From contig JAACJU010000001.1 in assembly GCA_021378565.1 (NCBI GenBank), positions 62,001 through 126,000 on the forward strand: a DNA stretch of 64,000 nucleotides, read 5' to 3'. Under the pieces are notes generated by a model, which saw nothing but the letters and a program-made list of their open reading frames with translations, did no database searches and had not been told where the DNA came from. This document shows positions 8,819-17,127 of the stretch, piece after piece. The position numbers and the translations under genes were made by a program. Positions within the stretch are counted from its first letter, which is position 1. Every line of letters starts with the position of its first letter. The DNA comes from Arcobacter sp. LC1. GTDB taxonomy: Bacteria; Campylobacterota; Campylobacteria; Campylobacterales; Arcobacteraceae.

Positions 8819-9670
8819 TTGAAAACAAGAGAACTTATAAGAGAGTATTCCAAAAATTTAGAAAAAATTACAGATACCCCCAGTAAAGAAATAGAAAAAT
8901 TACTTTGTTATGTACTTAAAATTGATTTAATTTATTTGCATTTAAATTATGATAAGGATTTATTTATAAATAAATTTAAAGAATTTAGACTCTTTGAAAG
9001 TCTCATTAAAAAAAGAGAAACTTCTTATCCTTTAGAATATATTTTAAAAAAAGTTGACTTCTATGGTTTGGATTTTAAAATTTATGAAAATGTTTTAATA
9101 CCTAGACCAGAAACTGAAATATTAGTAAAAACCTGTCTTGAGATAATTGCTAAAAATTTTAATAAAGATAAAAAAATTAAAGTTTTAGAACTTGGTTTTG
9201 GTTCAGGAATAATCTCTATTTGTCTTGCAAGGTTTATAGATAATATAGAAATTTTAGCTATTGACATAAATGATAGTGCAATAAATCTTGCTAAGGAAAA
9301 TGCAATTTTACATAAAGTTGAAAGTAAAATAAATTTTAAGAAGTCAGATTTATTTGAAAAAATTTCTAAAGAAGAAAAATTTGATATTTGTATTTCAAAC
9401 CCACCCTACATTGCAAATTCTTACCCTTTGCCAGATTGCGTAAAGTATGAACCAAGTACTGCACTTTTTGGAGGAGATATTGGAGATGAATTTTTGAAAG
9501 AAATCATAGGTGAGGCTTGCGAAAGGAAAATTAAATTTTTACTTTGTGAAATAGGGTATAATCAAAAAAAATCTTTAAGCAAGTTTTTGGACTCTTTGGA
9601 ACAAAATGCTTATAAATTTTATAAAGATTATTCAGGTTTTGATAGAGGTTTTGTTTTAGAAGTCTTATGA
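8819..9670 (+). CDS. prmC: Peptide chain release factor N5-glutamine methyltransferase PrmC
   Basis: PrmC methylates the glutamine of the GGQ motif in release factors RF1 and RF2. The 283-residue protein has an N-terminal helical domain and a Rossmann methyltransferase domain with ELGFGSGIISICLA (SAM binding) and the catalytic NPPYIANS motif. The start codon is TTG at 8819. The gene precedes the M3 oligopeptidase by 56 bases on the same strand. Confidence 0.94.
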   Translation: MKTRELIREYSKNLEKITDTPSKEIEKLLCYVLKIDLIYLHLNYDKDLFINKFKEFRLFESLIKKRETSYPLEYILKKVDFYGLDFKIYENVLIPRPETEILVKTCLEIIAKNFNKDKKIKVLELGFGSGIISICLARFIDNIEILAIDINDSAINLAKENAILHKVESKINFKKSDLFEKISKEEKFDICISNPPYIANSYPLPDCVKYEPSTALFGGDIGDEFLKEIIGEACERKIKFLLCEIGYNQKKSLSKFLDSLEQNAYKFYKDYSGFDRGFVLEVL

Positions 9671-9726
9671 AATATCAAGATGATTAAAATATTAAACTAA
9701 AGAATAAATTCAAAAAAAGGAAAAAT

Positions 9727-11700
9727 ATGTTTACAGAATTTGATACTAAGAATCTAAAAGATTCAAAGGAAAATTTAAAAAGTTTATTAAAACTAAGCCG
9801 AGATAAAATAAATATTTTATTAGAGCTTGAGGATAAAACTTTTAATAATTTTATGAAACCTTATCAAGAGGTTTCCGAGAAAATAGGGGAGTTTGTTTGT
9901 CCAATTTTTCATATTGATTCAGTATGTAATAGCGATGAAACAAAAAAAGTTCAAGAGGAATGTATACCTTTAATCTCCCTTTATGAAACAGAGTTGGGAC
10001 AAAATGAAAATATTTATAAGTCTATTAAATATATACAATATAATCATAATAAGTCTTTAATGCCTATACAAAATCTAATTTTAGAAAACGAGCTAAAAGA
10101 CTTTACACTACAAGGCTGTTCTTTAGAAAAAGAAAAAAAAGAACAACTGAAAGAAATAAATATCAAACTAAGCGAAGCTAGCAATAAGTTTTCTCAAAAT
10201 CTAATTGAAGCAACAAATGCTTATGAAATGATTATTGAAGATTTTGATGATGTAAAAGAAATACCAAAATCAGATTTGCAATTTGCAAGTTTTAAAGATA
10301 AAGATGGAAAAGAAAAATATAAATTCACTTTACAAAGTCCTTCTTATATTTCTTATATGGCTCACGGTACTAATAGAAAAAAAAGAGAAGAATTAAACCG
10401 AGCATATACTTCAAGAGCTAGCAACAATGAAGAAGTGAGTGAAGAAATTTTAAGACTAGAAAAACAAAAAGCAAATCTTCTTGGCTTTAAATCTTATGCA
10501 GAGTTGAGCATAGAGAAAAAAATGGCAAAATCTTGCGATGAAGTTTTAGAGTTTTTAAATCATTTTGTTTTAAAGGCAAATAAATCAGCAAAACAAGAGC
10601 TAGAAACTATTAGAAACTATGCTAAGAAACTCGATAATATCGACAATCTCCAAAGTTACGACTTGAGTTTTTATAGTCAAAAATATAAAAAAGAATATTA
10701 TGATATTGATGAAGAATTTTATAGACAATATTTTGAAGAAGAAAGTATGCTTGAGGGATTTTTTAACTTTTTAAATAAATTTCTTGATATTAGTTTTGAA
10801 AGAATTAAAACAAAAACTTGGGATGTAAAAGTAAAGACTTACGATGTCTTAGATAAAAATAAAAAAATTATAGCTAGAATATATTTAGATTTAGAAGCTA
10901 GAAAAAATAAAAGAGCAGGGGCTTGGATGAATGATTGGTGCACAAGGTATAAAGATGAAAATTCAAATATTCATTTACCAAGTGCTTTTGTCATTTGTAA
11001 TTTTCCACCCTCAAAAAAAGGAATTAAGTCTTTACTAAGACATAGTGATGTGGTTACTTTTTTCCATGAAATGGGACATGCCTTGCATCACCTTTTAAGT
11101 AAAGAAGATGAGATTTTTGTTTCAGGGGTAAATGGGGTTTCTTGGGATGTAATTGAATTCCCTTCCCAATTTTTGGAGTACTTTGCCTACGAAGAAGAGG
11201 TACTGAAAATTTTTGCTAAGCATAATATTACAGGAAAAGTTTTAGATGATAAGTCAATTAAGAGTCTGAAAAAAGCTAGAAATTTTCAATCAGCTATGGC
11301 TACTTTAAGACAAGTTGAGTTTGCACTTTTTGATTTTAAATTGTTTATGAGTAATATCTCAAAACCTAATGATGTTCAAAAGCTTTTAGATGACGTTAGA
11401 GCAAAGATTGACTTATTACCAGTGCCAGCATATAATAAGTTCCAAAATGGCTTCTCACATATATTTGCAGGCGGTTATAGTGCAGGGTACTATTCTTATA
11501 AATGGGCCGAAGTTTTAAGCGCAGATGCTTTCTATTGCTTCTTAGAAAAAGGTATTTTTTGCAAAGAATTGGCAAATAAATATAAAAATACTATTTTAGC
11601 AAAAGGTGGAAGTGAGCATATGGACAAATTATTCTATGAATTTGCAAATAAAAATCCAAATATTGATTCCTTGCTTAAGATTGATGAAATTATCAGTTAA
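9727..11700 (+). CDS. M3-family oligopeptidase (oligopeptidase A type)
   Basis: A 657-residue cytosolic metallopeptidase expected to degrade short peptides. The zinc motif HEMGH is at about residues 447-451, within FFHEMGHALHHLL. A third-ligand region follows in SWDVIEFPSQFLEYF, and the substrate-loop signature near the end reads FSHIFAGGYSAGYYSYKWAEVLSADAF when joined across the loop. Length and motifs fit the M3A group (PrlC/OpdA) better than PepF. An AGGAAAAAT site precedes ATG 9727. Confidence 0.9.
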   Translation: MFTEFDTKNLKDSKENLKSLLKLSRDKINILLELEDKTFNNFMKPYQEVSEKIGEFVCPIFHIDSVCNSDETKKVQEECIPLISLYETELGQNENIYKSIKYIQYNHNKSLMPIQNLILENELKDFTLQGCSLEKEKKEQLKEINIKLSEASNKFSQNLIEATNAYEMIIEDFDDVKEIPKSDLQFASFKDKDGKEKYKFTLQSPSYISYMAHGTNRKKREELNRAYTSRASNNEEVSEEILRLEKQKANLLGFKSYAELSIEKKMAKSCDEVLEFLNHFVLKANKSAKQELETIRNYAKKLDNIDNLQSYDLSFYSQKYKKEYYDIDEEFYRQYFEEESMLEGFFNFLNKFLDISFERIKTKTWDVKVKTYDVLDKNKKIIARIYLDLEARKNKRAGAWMNDWCTRYKDENSNIHLPSAFVICNFPPSKKGIKSLLRHSDVVTFFHEMGHALHHLLSKEDEIFVSGVNGVSWDVIEFPSQFLEYFAYEEEVLKIFAKHNITGKVLDDKSIKSLKKARNFQSAMATLRQVEFALFDFKLFMSNISKPNDVQKLLDDVRAKIDLLPVPAYNKFQNGFSHIFAGGYSAGYYSYKWAEVLSADAFYCFLEKGIFCKELANKYKNTILAKGGSEHMDKLFYEFANKNPNIDSLLKIDEIIS

Positions 11701-11742
11701 ATTTTGCAATAATATGACAAAACAAAAATAAGGATAATTATT

Positions 11743-12279
11743 ATGGATAATAATGACACTATAAGACAATTAAGCGAAGCTTTAAACACTTTAATTTCTA
11801 AATATGAAGTTATCAGTGATGAAAACAATAAACTTAAAGATGATATTAAATCTTTGCAAGGTGATAGAGAAAAATTGCAAGATGAAATAAGCAAAGGAGA
11901 TGATGCTTCAAAAGAGCAAAATGTAAATATCGATTCTATGCTTGGTAAAATTGAGGCATTGTTTGATAGCAAAACAGGCGTAAAAAAAGAAAGTTCTTAT
12001 AACCCTAAAAGAGATTTAAACGCAAATGAAAAAAAAGATTCTTTGTATAACTCTAATGAGTTCAACAATACAGAAAAATCAGCAAAAAAAGAGGGAATTA
12101 GCTCTAAAAATTTGTATAAGACAAATTTAACTAATTCTCTGAATGAAACAAAAGAAGATAAAGATAAATCATCTCTAGATATCTTATCAAGCACGAGTAA
12201 TACAGTAAAAAATGAAGATAAAAAAACAGATAAAGAAAAAGATGCTGACAGAATTGCATCTTTGCTAAACGGGCTATAA
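11743..12279 (+). CDS. Hypothetical protein with N-terminal coiled coil
   Basis: I do not recognise this 178-residue hydrophilic protein. Residues 5-60 form a heptad-rich coiled coil (ALNTLISKYEVISDENNKLK). The middle is a low-complexity Lys/Asn/Ser/Glu linker, and the end has a conserved-looking helix, DADRIASLLNGL. There is no signal peptide or membrane segment. It follows the oligopeptidase after 42 bases with an AAGGATAATT site and may share its transcript. Confidence 0.7.
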   Translation: MDNNDTIRQLSEALNTLISKYEVISDENNKLKDDIKSLQGDREKLQDEISKGDDASKEQNVNIDSMLGKIEALFDSKTGVKKESSYNPKRDLNANEKKDSLYNSNEFNNTEKSAKKEGISSKNLYKTNLTNSLNETKEDKDKSSLDILSSTSNTVKNEDKKTDKEKDADRIASLLNGL

Positions 12280-12327
12280 GATAGTCCATTTAGTAATTTT
12301 ATTTTTAAAATATTAAAAAGTGATTTA

Positions 12328-12627
12328 ATGCTTATACAAATTCAAAAAAATATATTATATTCATATTTAAAAGTTGATTCTTTTATTTTTTTAGAAGAGG
12401 CTATCGATAGCATAGCTCCTTCAAATTTAGAGTATTATTTAAATGATTTAATAAATATTGGTAATAATAGCTTGAATGATAATTTTTTGGATCTAAGATT
12501 TTCAAAAAATAATATAAAGGATTTTTTAAATCTTGGAGACTTTGTTTTATATCTTGATTTTGAAGATGAAATATATTTGGAAAAATTTACTTCTTATGAT
12601 AATGACCATACCAATTCTCTGTGGTAA
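12328..12627 (+). CDS. Small hypothetical protein
   Basis: A 99-residue acidic protein (FVLYLDFEDEIYLEKF near the end) with no recognised domain. The ribosome binding site is weak. It is kept because nothing overlaps it, composition is protein-like, and it follows the coiled-coil gene by 48 bases on the same strand. Confidence 0.5.
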   Translation: MLIQIQKNILYSYLKVDSFIFLEEAIDSIAPSNLEYYLNDLINIGNNSLNDNFLDLRFSKNNIKDFLNLGDFVLYLDFEDEIYLEKFTSYDNDHTNSLW

Positions 12628-12715
12628 ATTTTTATAGTAGGGCTAATTAAGTAGGCTCTAATTTTAATTTTTATTAGATTTATTAATTATCTTCTTAGAT
12701 ACTGTTCTAAATAAT

Positions 12716-12743
12716 AACTGTGAAAATTTATGTTTTCACAAAT
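12716..12743. other. Candidate difH chromosome-dimer resolution site
   Basis: TGTGAAAA (12719-12726) and TTTTCACA (12733-12740) are perfect inverted arms around a six-base centre, TTTATG. Extended to 11 bases per arm, the layout is 11-6-11, as in classical dif sites, with the outer arm bases diverging. The site lies about 250 bases upstream of xerH; in XerH- and XerS-type systems the site is often beside the recombinase gene. I did not compare it with a verified difH sequence. Confidence 0.5.
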
Positions 12744-12930
12744 TAGAATAAACTATTTTAGACTATTATGCTTTTGTATGCAAATTTTAATTCATCCCAT
12801 ATTTTATAATACTCATAAGCTATTTATAATAAAGCATTTATGTATGGATTTTATTCTTCAATAAATTTTGCCAATATAATCCTAAATATTATCAAAGCTT
12901 CCTCTCTTGCCTTTATTATAAGTTTGAATA

Positions 12931-12980
12931 AGAAGTATAAGGAAGTATAAATATGTTAAAATACAGATAAGAAGTATTAT
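12931..12980 (+). repeat. Short direct repeats upstream of xerH
   Basis: AGAAGTATAA and GGAAGTATAA stand in tandem at 12931-12950, and a third related unit, GAAGTATTAT, is at 12971-12980, close to the xerH start. They could be regulator half-sites or accessory recombinase sites, or arise by chance in AT-rich DNA. Confidence 0.4.
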
Positions 12981-12995
12981 TTTGTAAGGACTTTT

Positions 12996-14045
12996 ATGAG
13001 ATATCCAATAGATTTTTTAGATAATTTTGATAAAAATTTTTTATTTTGGATACAAAGTTTTATAAAGATGAAATTAACTAGTCTTTCGAATAGGCAAGTT
13101 GAAGATATAGAAAAATTCCAAGAAATACTAGCAAAATTTAGACATGATATTTCTAGTATGCAAGAACTCAAAAGTCTAGCTAAGCAGGCAAGGCAGTGTG
13201 GTTTAATAGGTATAAATATTTTTATTAATCCAATAGAAAAATTATACAACTATGCAGTCTTGCAAGGTTTTGCCTCAATTAAAGAAATTGATGAGGAATT
13301 TCTTCGTGATTTTTTGGCAATTCATACATCTTCTTTGGCTGATGCTACGAAGAAAAATTATAAAATGTCAATTTTATCACTTTTTAAATTTATAGATAAG
13401 CAAAATGAAGATGATGAGCAAAAATCATATGTTTTTGGAATTGAACTTAAAAATTGGGAAGGTCTGAACTCAAAAACAGGCAATAAATTGCCATCTTATA
13501 TGAATGATGAAGAGGTAGCTAAATTTTTAAAAGCTATTGAAGAAACTGAATTTAAATCTTATGCTAAAGCTAAAAATCGTTTGCTTATTAAGTTGATTTT
13601 ATATACTGGCATGAGAGTTAGTGAGGCTCTGGGTATCAAACTAAATGATATGAGTGAAGACAAAAATCTTTTAATTTTTAAAATAACTGGCAAAGGCAAT
13701 AAACAAAGAATTGCAATGATACAAAAAAAATACATAGAAACTGACTTAGAAAAATGGCTAGAGATAAACAAACACCCTAGTTTGCTTTTTTCAAGTAGAA
13801 GTGCCAAGAAACTATCGCAATCTTATGTTTCTTATGTTATGGATAAAATATTAAAAACTGCAGGTATTAGAAAAGATAAAAACGGTGCCCATATGCTTCG
13901 TCATACTTTTGGCACAAAGCTATATCAAAAAAATAAAGATTTAATTTTGGTTCAAGAAGCTCTTGGCCATGCTGACATAAATACTTCTAGAATCTATACG
14001 CATTTTGACAAAGATAGACTGAAAAAAGCTACAGACATTTTTTAG
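12996..14045 (+). CDS. xerH: Tyrosine recombinase XerH
   Basis: A 349-residue phage-integrase-family recombinase. The C-terminal catalytic residues are visible in order: Arg in TGMRVSEALG, Lys in ITGKGNKQR, HxxR in HMLRHTFGTKL, His in LGHADINTSRIYTHF, and Tyr in that same motif. Campylobacter and Helicobacter use one such XerH, acting at difH with FtsK, to resolve chromosome dimers. Length and the long N-terminal core-binding region fit XerH better than XerC/XerD. FtsK is also in this window. The stop overlaps the convergent small membrane-protein gene by four bases. Confidence 0.9.
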   Translation: MRYPIDFLDNFDKNFLFWIQSFIKMKLTSLSNRQVEDIEKFQEILAKFRHDISSMQELKSLAKQARQCGLIGINIFINPIEKLYNYAVLQGFASIKEIDEEFLRDFLAIHTSSLADATKKNYKMSILSLFKFIDKQNEDDEQKSYVFGIELKNWEGLNSKTGNKLPSYMNDEEVAKFLKAIEETEFKSYAKAKNRLLIKLILYTGMRVSEALGIKLNDMSEDKNLLIFKITGKGNKQRIAMIQKKYIETDLEKWLEINKHPSLLFSSRSAKKLSQSYVSYVMDKILKTAGIRKDKNGAHMLRHTFGTKLYQKNKDLILVQEALGHADINTSRIYTHFDKDRLKKATDIF

Positions 14046-14398
14046 TTAAGATTTATTTTTACTTTAATTGGAATTTTTTTAGTATTATTATAGCTAGAAT
14101 TAGAAGTAATGTTTTTATCCCCTATTTTTACAAGTATATGCTTGCTAACAGGTGCTATATTGTTTTTTGTAAAATTACTATCTTTATTTGCTGTATTGTT
14201 ATTATCTATATTATTTGCTTTTGTGATATTGATATCATCAAATGAAGTATTGTTTTCTGAACTTAAAGAGCTATTGTTTTCTTGCTCCATAAGGTAAGAA
14301 TAAATTTTTTTATTTTTTTCATTTCTAATATAAGCAAAAACAATAAAAACTACTACAATAATAAATAAAAAAATAAAAACCATTTTAATTTTTGACAA
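14042..14398 (-). CDS. Small single-pass membrane protein, Asn/Ser-rich
   Basis: This 118-residue protein is unrecognised. Residues 6-24 are one membrane helix (MVFIFLFIIVVVFIVFAYI) followed by a charged stretch and an Asn/Ser/Thr-rich tail, probably outside the cytoplasm. The start is TTG 14398, with a GAGG ribosome binding site about seven bases upstream. It follows cheB by 54 bases on the same strand, so it may be the last gene of the chemosensory operon. Its stop overlaps the end of xerH. Confidence 0.6.
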   Translation of the reverse strand: MSKIKMVFIFLFIIVVVFIVFAYIRNEKNKKIYSYLMEQENNSSLSSENNTSFDDINITKANNIDNNNTANKDSNFTKNNIAPVSKHILVKIGDKNITSNSSYNNTKKIPIKVKINLN

Positions 14399-14452
14399 AA
14401 TATACCTCAGTATGAAACATTAATTTATTCTTAAATATTAGCGCAATTATTT

Positions 14453-15568
14453 TTAGTTTTTACTTAAAATATGTTTTTTATGTTTATTTTGTGAAAAATC
14501 TATAATATATTCATAGATTTCATCAAGAGGAGCTACAACTTTTATCGCCCCTATTTCGATAGCTTTTGCAGGCATACCAAAAACTACACAAGAATTTTTA
14601 TCTTGCGCTAGAGTAAAACCACCTGAATCAAAAATTTCTTTAATTCCAATTGAGCCATCATCACCCATACCTGTTAGCATTATGGCCATCGCTCCTCCAC
14701 CCACAGCATTGTTTAAACTTCTTAGCATAATATCAACACTAGGTTTGTGTCTACTAACTTTTTTTGCATCTAAAAGATTAATTTTTAGATTAGCATTTGG
14801 ATTGTCTCTTTTTAAACAAAGATGAATATTGCCAGGCGCTAAATAAGCATGAGATTTTTCAAGTATATCACCATCTTCAGCCTCTTTTACATCAACTTGC
14901 GAATTATCATTTAGTCTTTGTGCAAATGAATTAGAAAAACCATAAGGAATATGCTGACTGATTATAATCGGTGGTAAATCTTTTGGCAAATTTTTGAATA
15001 TTTTAAGTAAGGCCTCTATTCCTCCTGTTGATGAGCCTATACCTATTATCTTTTGCCCAGGCAACAAAGCAGGCTCACTTTTTAAAACTTCATCAGGATG
15101 GACTCTTAACTCAACCCCATTAACAAATTGATTTGCTTTTTTTAATACTGGTTTTTGCAATGCTTTTGGTTTTGTAAGCGTATATCTTTTTAATAAAAAT
15201 TCTAGATTCATTATGGTATTTTTAATATTTTTTGCAAATATTTGTATGCTTTGGCTTGCTTCTGGTTTTGGTATAAAACCAACTGCTCCATCATCAAAAA
15301 TATCATTCCCTCTTACACTTTCACCCGAAATAACCACAGCTGGCATAGGATGCAGTCGCATAAGGTTCCTTAGAAAGGTCACTCCGTTCATTTTTGGCAT
15401 ATTTATATCAATGGTTACCAAATCTGGTTCATGTAATTTTATTTTTTCTCTAGCTTCATAAGCATCACTAGCTAAATCAATTACTTCAAAATCTTCAAGT
15501 TCATTAATAAAATCTTGAATGATTCTTCTCATAGAAATCGAGTCATCAATTACTAAAACTGTATACAT
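14453..15568 (-). CDS. cheB: Chemotaxis protein-glutamate methylesterase CheB, full length
   Basis: CheB removes methyl groups from chemoreceptors when phosphorylated by CheA. The 371-residue protein has an N-terminal receiver domain (VLVIDDS, phosphoacceptor D54 in TIDINMP, Lys in GFIPKPE) and a C-terminal esterase with the triad in IGSSTGGIEAL (Ser), SQHIPYGF (His) and GMGDDGSIG (Asp). C. jejuni CheB lacks the receiver domain, so this is a fuller version. It lies downstream of cheD. Confidence 0.95.
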   Translation of the reverse strand: MYTVLVIDDSISMRRIIQDFINELEDFEVIDLASDAYEAREKIKLHEPDLVTIDINMPKMNGVTFLRNLMRLHPMPAVVISGESVRGNDIFDDGAVGFIPKPEASQSIQIFAKNIKNTIMNLEFLLKRYTLTKPKALQKPVLKKANQFVNGVELRVHPDEVLKSEPALLPGQKIIGIGSSTGGIEALLKIFKNLPKDLPPIIISQHIPYGFSNSFAQRLNDNSQVDVKEAEDGDILEKSHAYLAPGNIHLCLKRDNPNANLKINLLDAKKVSRHKPSVDIMLRSLNNAVGGGAMAIMLTGMGDDGSIGIKEIFDSGGFTLAQDKNSCVVFGMPAKAIEIGAIKVVAPLDEIYEYIIDFSQNKHKKHILSKN

Positions 15569-15592
15569 ATTTTTATCCTAGCCTTTATAATT

Positions 15593-16270
15593 TTAAAATA
15601 ATTCTATCTCCATATTTTTTTCTAATTTTTTATCTAAATCAAATAAATCAACACCATTAACATATTCTTTAATAGCAGGAGCTTTTGATATTTCATTTCT
15701 AAGTTTATCTTCTTGACTTAGTATTTTTTCATCTGTGCTATAAGCTTGTGTTACCTTGATAAAGGTTTGAAAACCATTTGCAAGTAAAATAAGCCTAGAA
15801 TGCTCTCCTCTTGTATGCTCTGAGATTAGAGGTATGCCCTCCTCTTTGCAAAAATCTTTTGCAAATTCTACATTTCTAGAACCTATGCTATTTAGTCTTT
15901 TTGAACTTAGTTTAATGATATCAGCACCACCTGAAATTTTAGCACTAAGGTTTGTTCTGAGCGAGCCTAATTTATACATTTCATTTAGCATAGCCTCAAC
16001 AGAATATAGCCCATATTTCATATCATCACCCTTGTCTTCCATAGTTGGCAATAAAAAGTGATTCATACATTTTATTTTATTTATTTTATCATAAAACATA
16101 ATAGCTACACAAGAACCCAATAAAGTTTTAAAAGCAATATTATCTTCATCTGTGCCAACAGCGAATTCACCACCTATGATAGTATGGGTTGGGAGATTCT
16201 TCGTAGTTTCATTAAAAGAAGTATTTGATTTTTTCTCTATATCTCCATCCTTATGCCCTATAATTATCAA
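15593..16270 (-). CDS. cheD: Chemoreceptor glutamine deamidase CheD
   Basis: CheD deamidates chemoreceptor glutamines. The catalytic Cys lies in LLGSCVAIMFYD, His in CMNHFLLP, and the family Thr region in SEHTRGEHSR. At 225 residues it is a little longer than typical. Its start overlaps the cheR stop by four bases, so the two are coupled. Confidence 0.92.
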   Translation of the reverse strand: MIIIGHKDGDIEKKSNTSFNETTKNLPTHTIIGGEFAVGTDEDNIAFKTLLGSCVAIMFYDKINKIKCMNHFLLPTMEDKGDDMKYGLYSVEAMLNEMYKLGSLRTNLSAKISGGADIIKLSSKRLNSIGSRNVEFAKDFCKEEGIPLISEHTRGEHSRLILLANGFQTFIKVTQAYSTDEKILSQEDKLRNEISKAPAIKEYVNGVDLFDLDKKLEKNMEIELF

Positions 16271-17115
16271 ATGTATTCCTTGATTTTCAGAAAAATATTC
16301 TGCCCTATTCGCTCAACATGTTTTGTAAGAATTCTAGGACTTTCAGAATGCCCTATATATAAAGTACCCCCCATTTTTAGCTTTTTAAATAGCTTTACTA
16401 AGATTTTATTTTGATCATCTTCATTGAAATATATTAAAACATTTCTACAAAAAATAACATCAAAAAAATCATCTTCAAAAGGGTAACGCTCATCAGTTAA
16501 ATTTATTTTTTGAAAAGTTATAAGCCTCTTGAGCTCATCTTTTGCTTTTATGAAAACTTCTTCACTATAAGCATCTTTTTGCACACGTCTTTTAAAATAT
16601 TTTGCTGGACTTATCCATGTTGGAAATTCTTTTCCACTTTTTGAAAAACCATAAATACCTTCACTAGCTTGCTTTAAAACATTTGTATCTATGTCACTTG
16701 CGATTATTGATGTTTTAATTTTATTTATATATTTTATTTCAGCTTCTTTTATCGTCATTGCTATCGAATAAGGCTCTTCACCCGTAGAAGATGCGCAACA
16801 ATATATATTTATTCTTGGAGCATCAAAAGAAGCAAATTTAGGCAATACTCTAGTAATTAAATCATTGAAATGAAATTCTTCTCTAAAAAAATTTGTTTTA
16901 TTTGTAGTAAAAGTATTGATAAATTGAGTGCTTAGTTCTTTATCATTTTCAATGCTGGCTAATAAATCATCAATATCACCATGATAATTTAAATTTCTTC
17001 TTAGCTTTTGTAATCTATTTGAAATCATAATGTCTTTATTGTCAACCAAGCTAATACCTGTTAGTTTATAAAGAATTTTTTTTACATTTTCATTTCTTTG
17101 ATTTTGGCTAATCAT
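16267..17115 (-). CDS. cheR: Chemoreceptor methyltransferase CheR
   Basis: CheR methylates receptor glutamates using SAM, opposing CheB. The 282-residue protein has the N-terminal helical domain (TTNKTNFFREEFHF) and a methyltransferase domain with CASSTGEEPYSIAM and FCRNVLIYF. It lies 12 bases after cheA and overlaps cheD. Confidence 0.95.
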   Translation of the reverse strand: MISQNQRNENVKKILYKLTGISLVDNKDIMISNRLQKLRRNLNYHGDIDDLLASIENDKELSTQFINTFTTNKTNFFREEFHFNDLITRVLPKFASFDAPRINIYCCASSTGEEPYSIAMTIKEAEIKYINKIKTSIIASDIDTNVLKQASEGIYGFSKSGKEFPTWISPAKYFKRRVQKDAYSEEVFIKAKDELKRLITFQKINLTDERYPFEDDFFDVIFCRNVLIYFNEDDQNKILVKLFKKLKMGGTLYIGHSESPRILTKHVERIGQNIFLKIKEYI

Positions 17116-17127
17116 AATTTAAACTTA

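Larger units (their letters stand above)
12628..12995. other. 368-bp gene-free region upstream of xerH
   Basis: No credible ORF or RNA gene is visible here. It contains a dif-like inverted repeat (12716-12743), a short direct-repeat block (12931-12980) and the xerH ribosome binding site TAAGGA just before ATG 12996. It is the only gap over 300 bases in the window. Confidence 0.7.

Noticed and set aside
12719-12740. Reading the TGTGAAAA/TTTTCACA repeat as a transcription terminator.
   Set aside because: The stem is AT-rich, no T tract follows, and the spacing fits a recombination site better.
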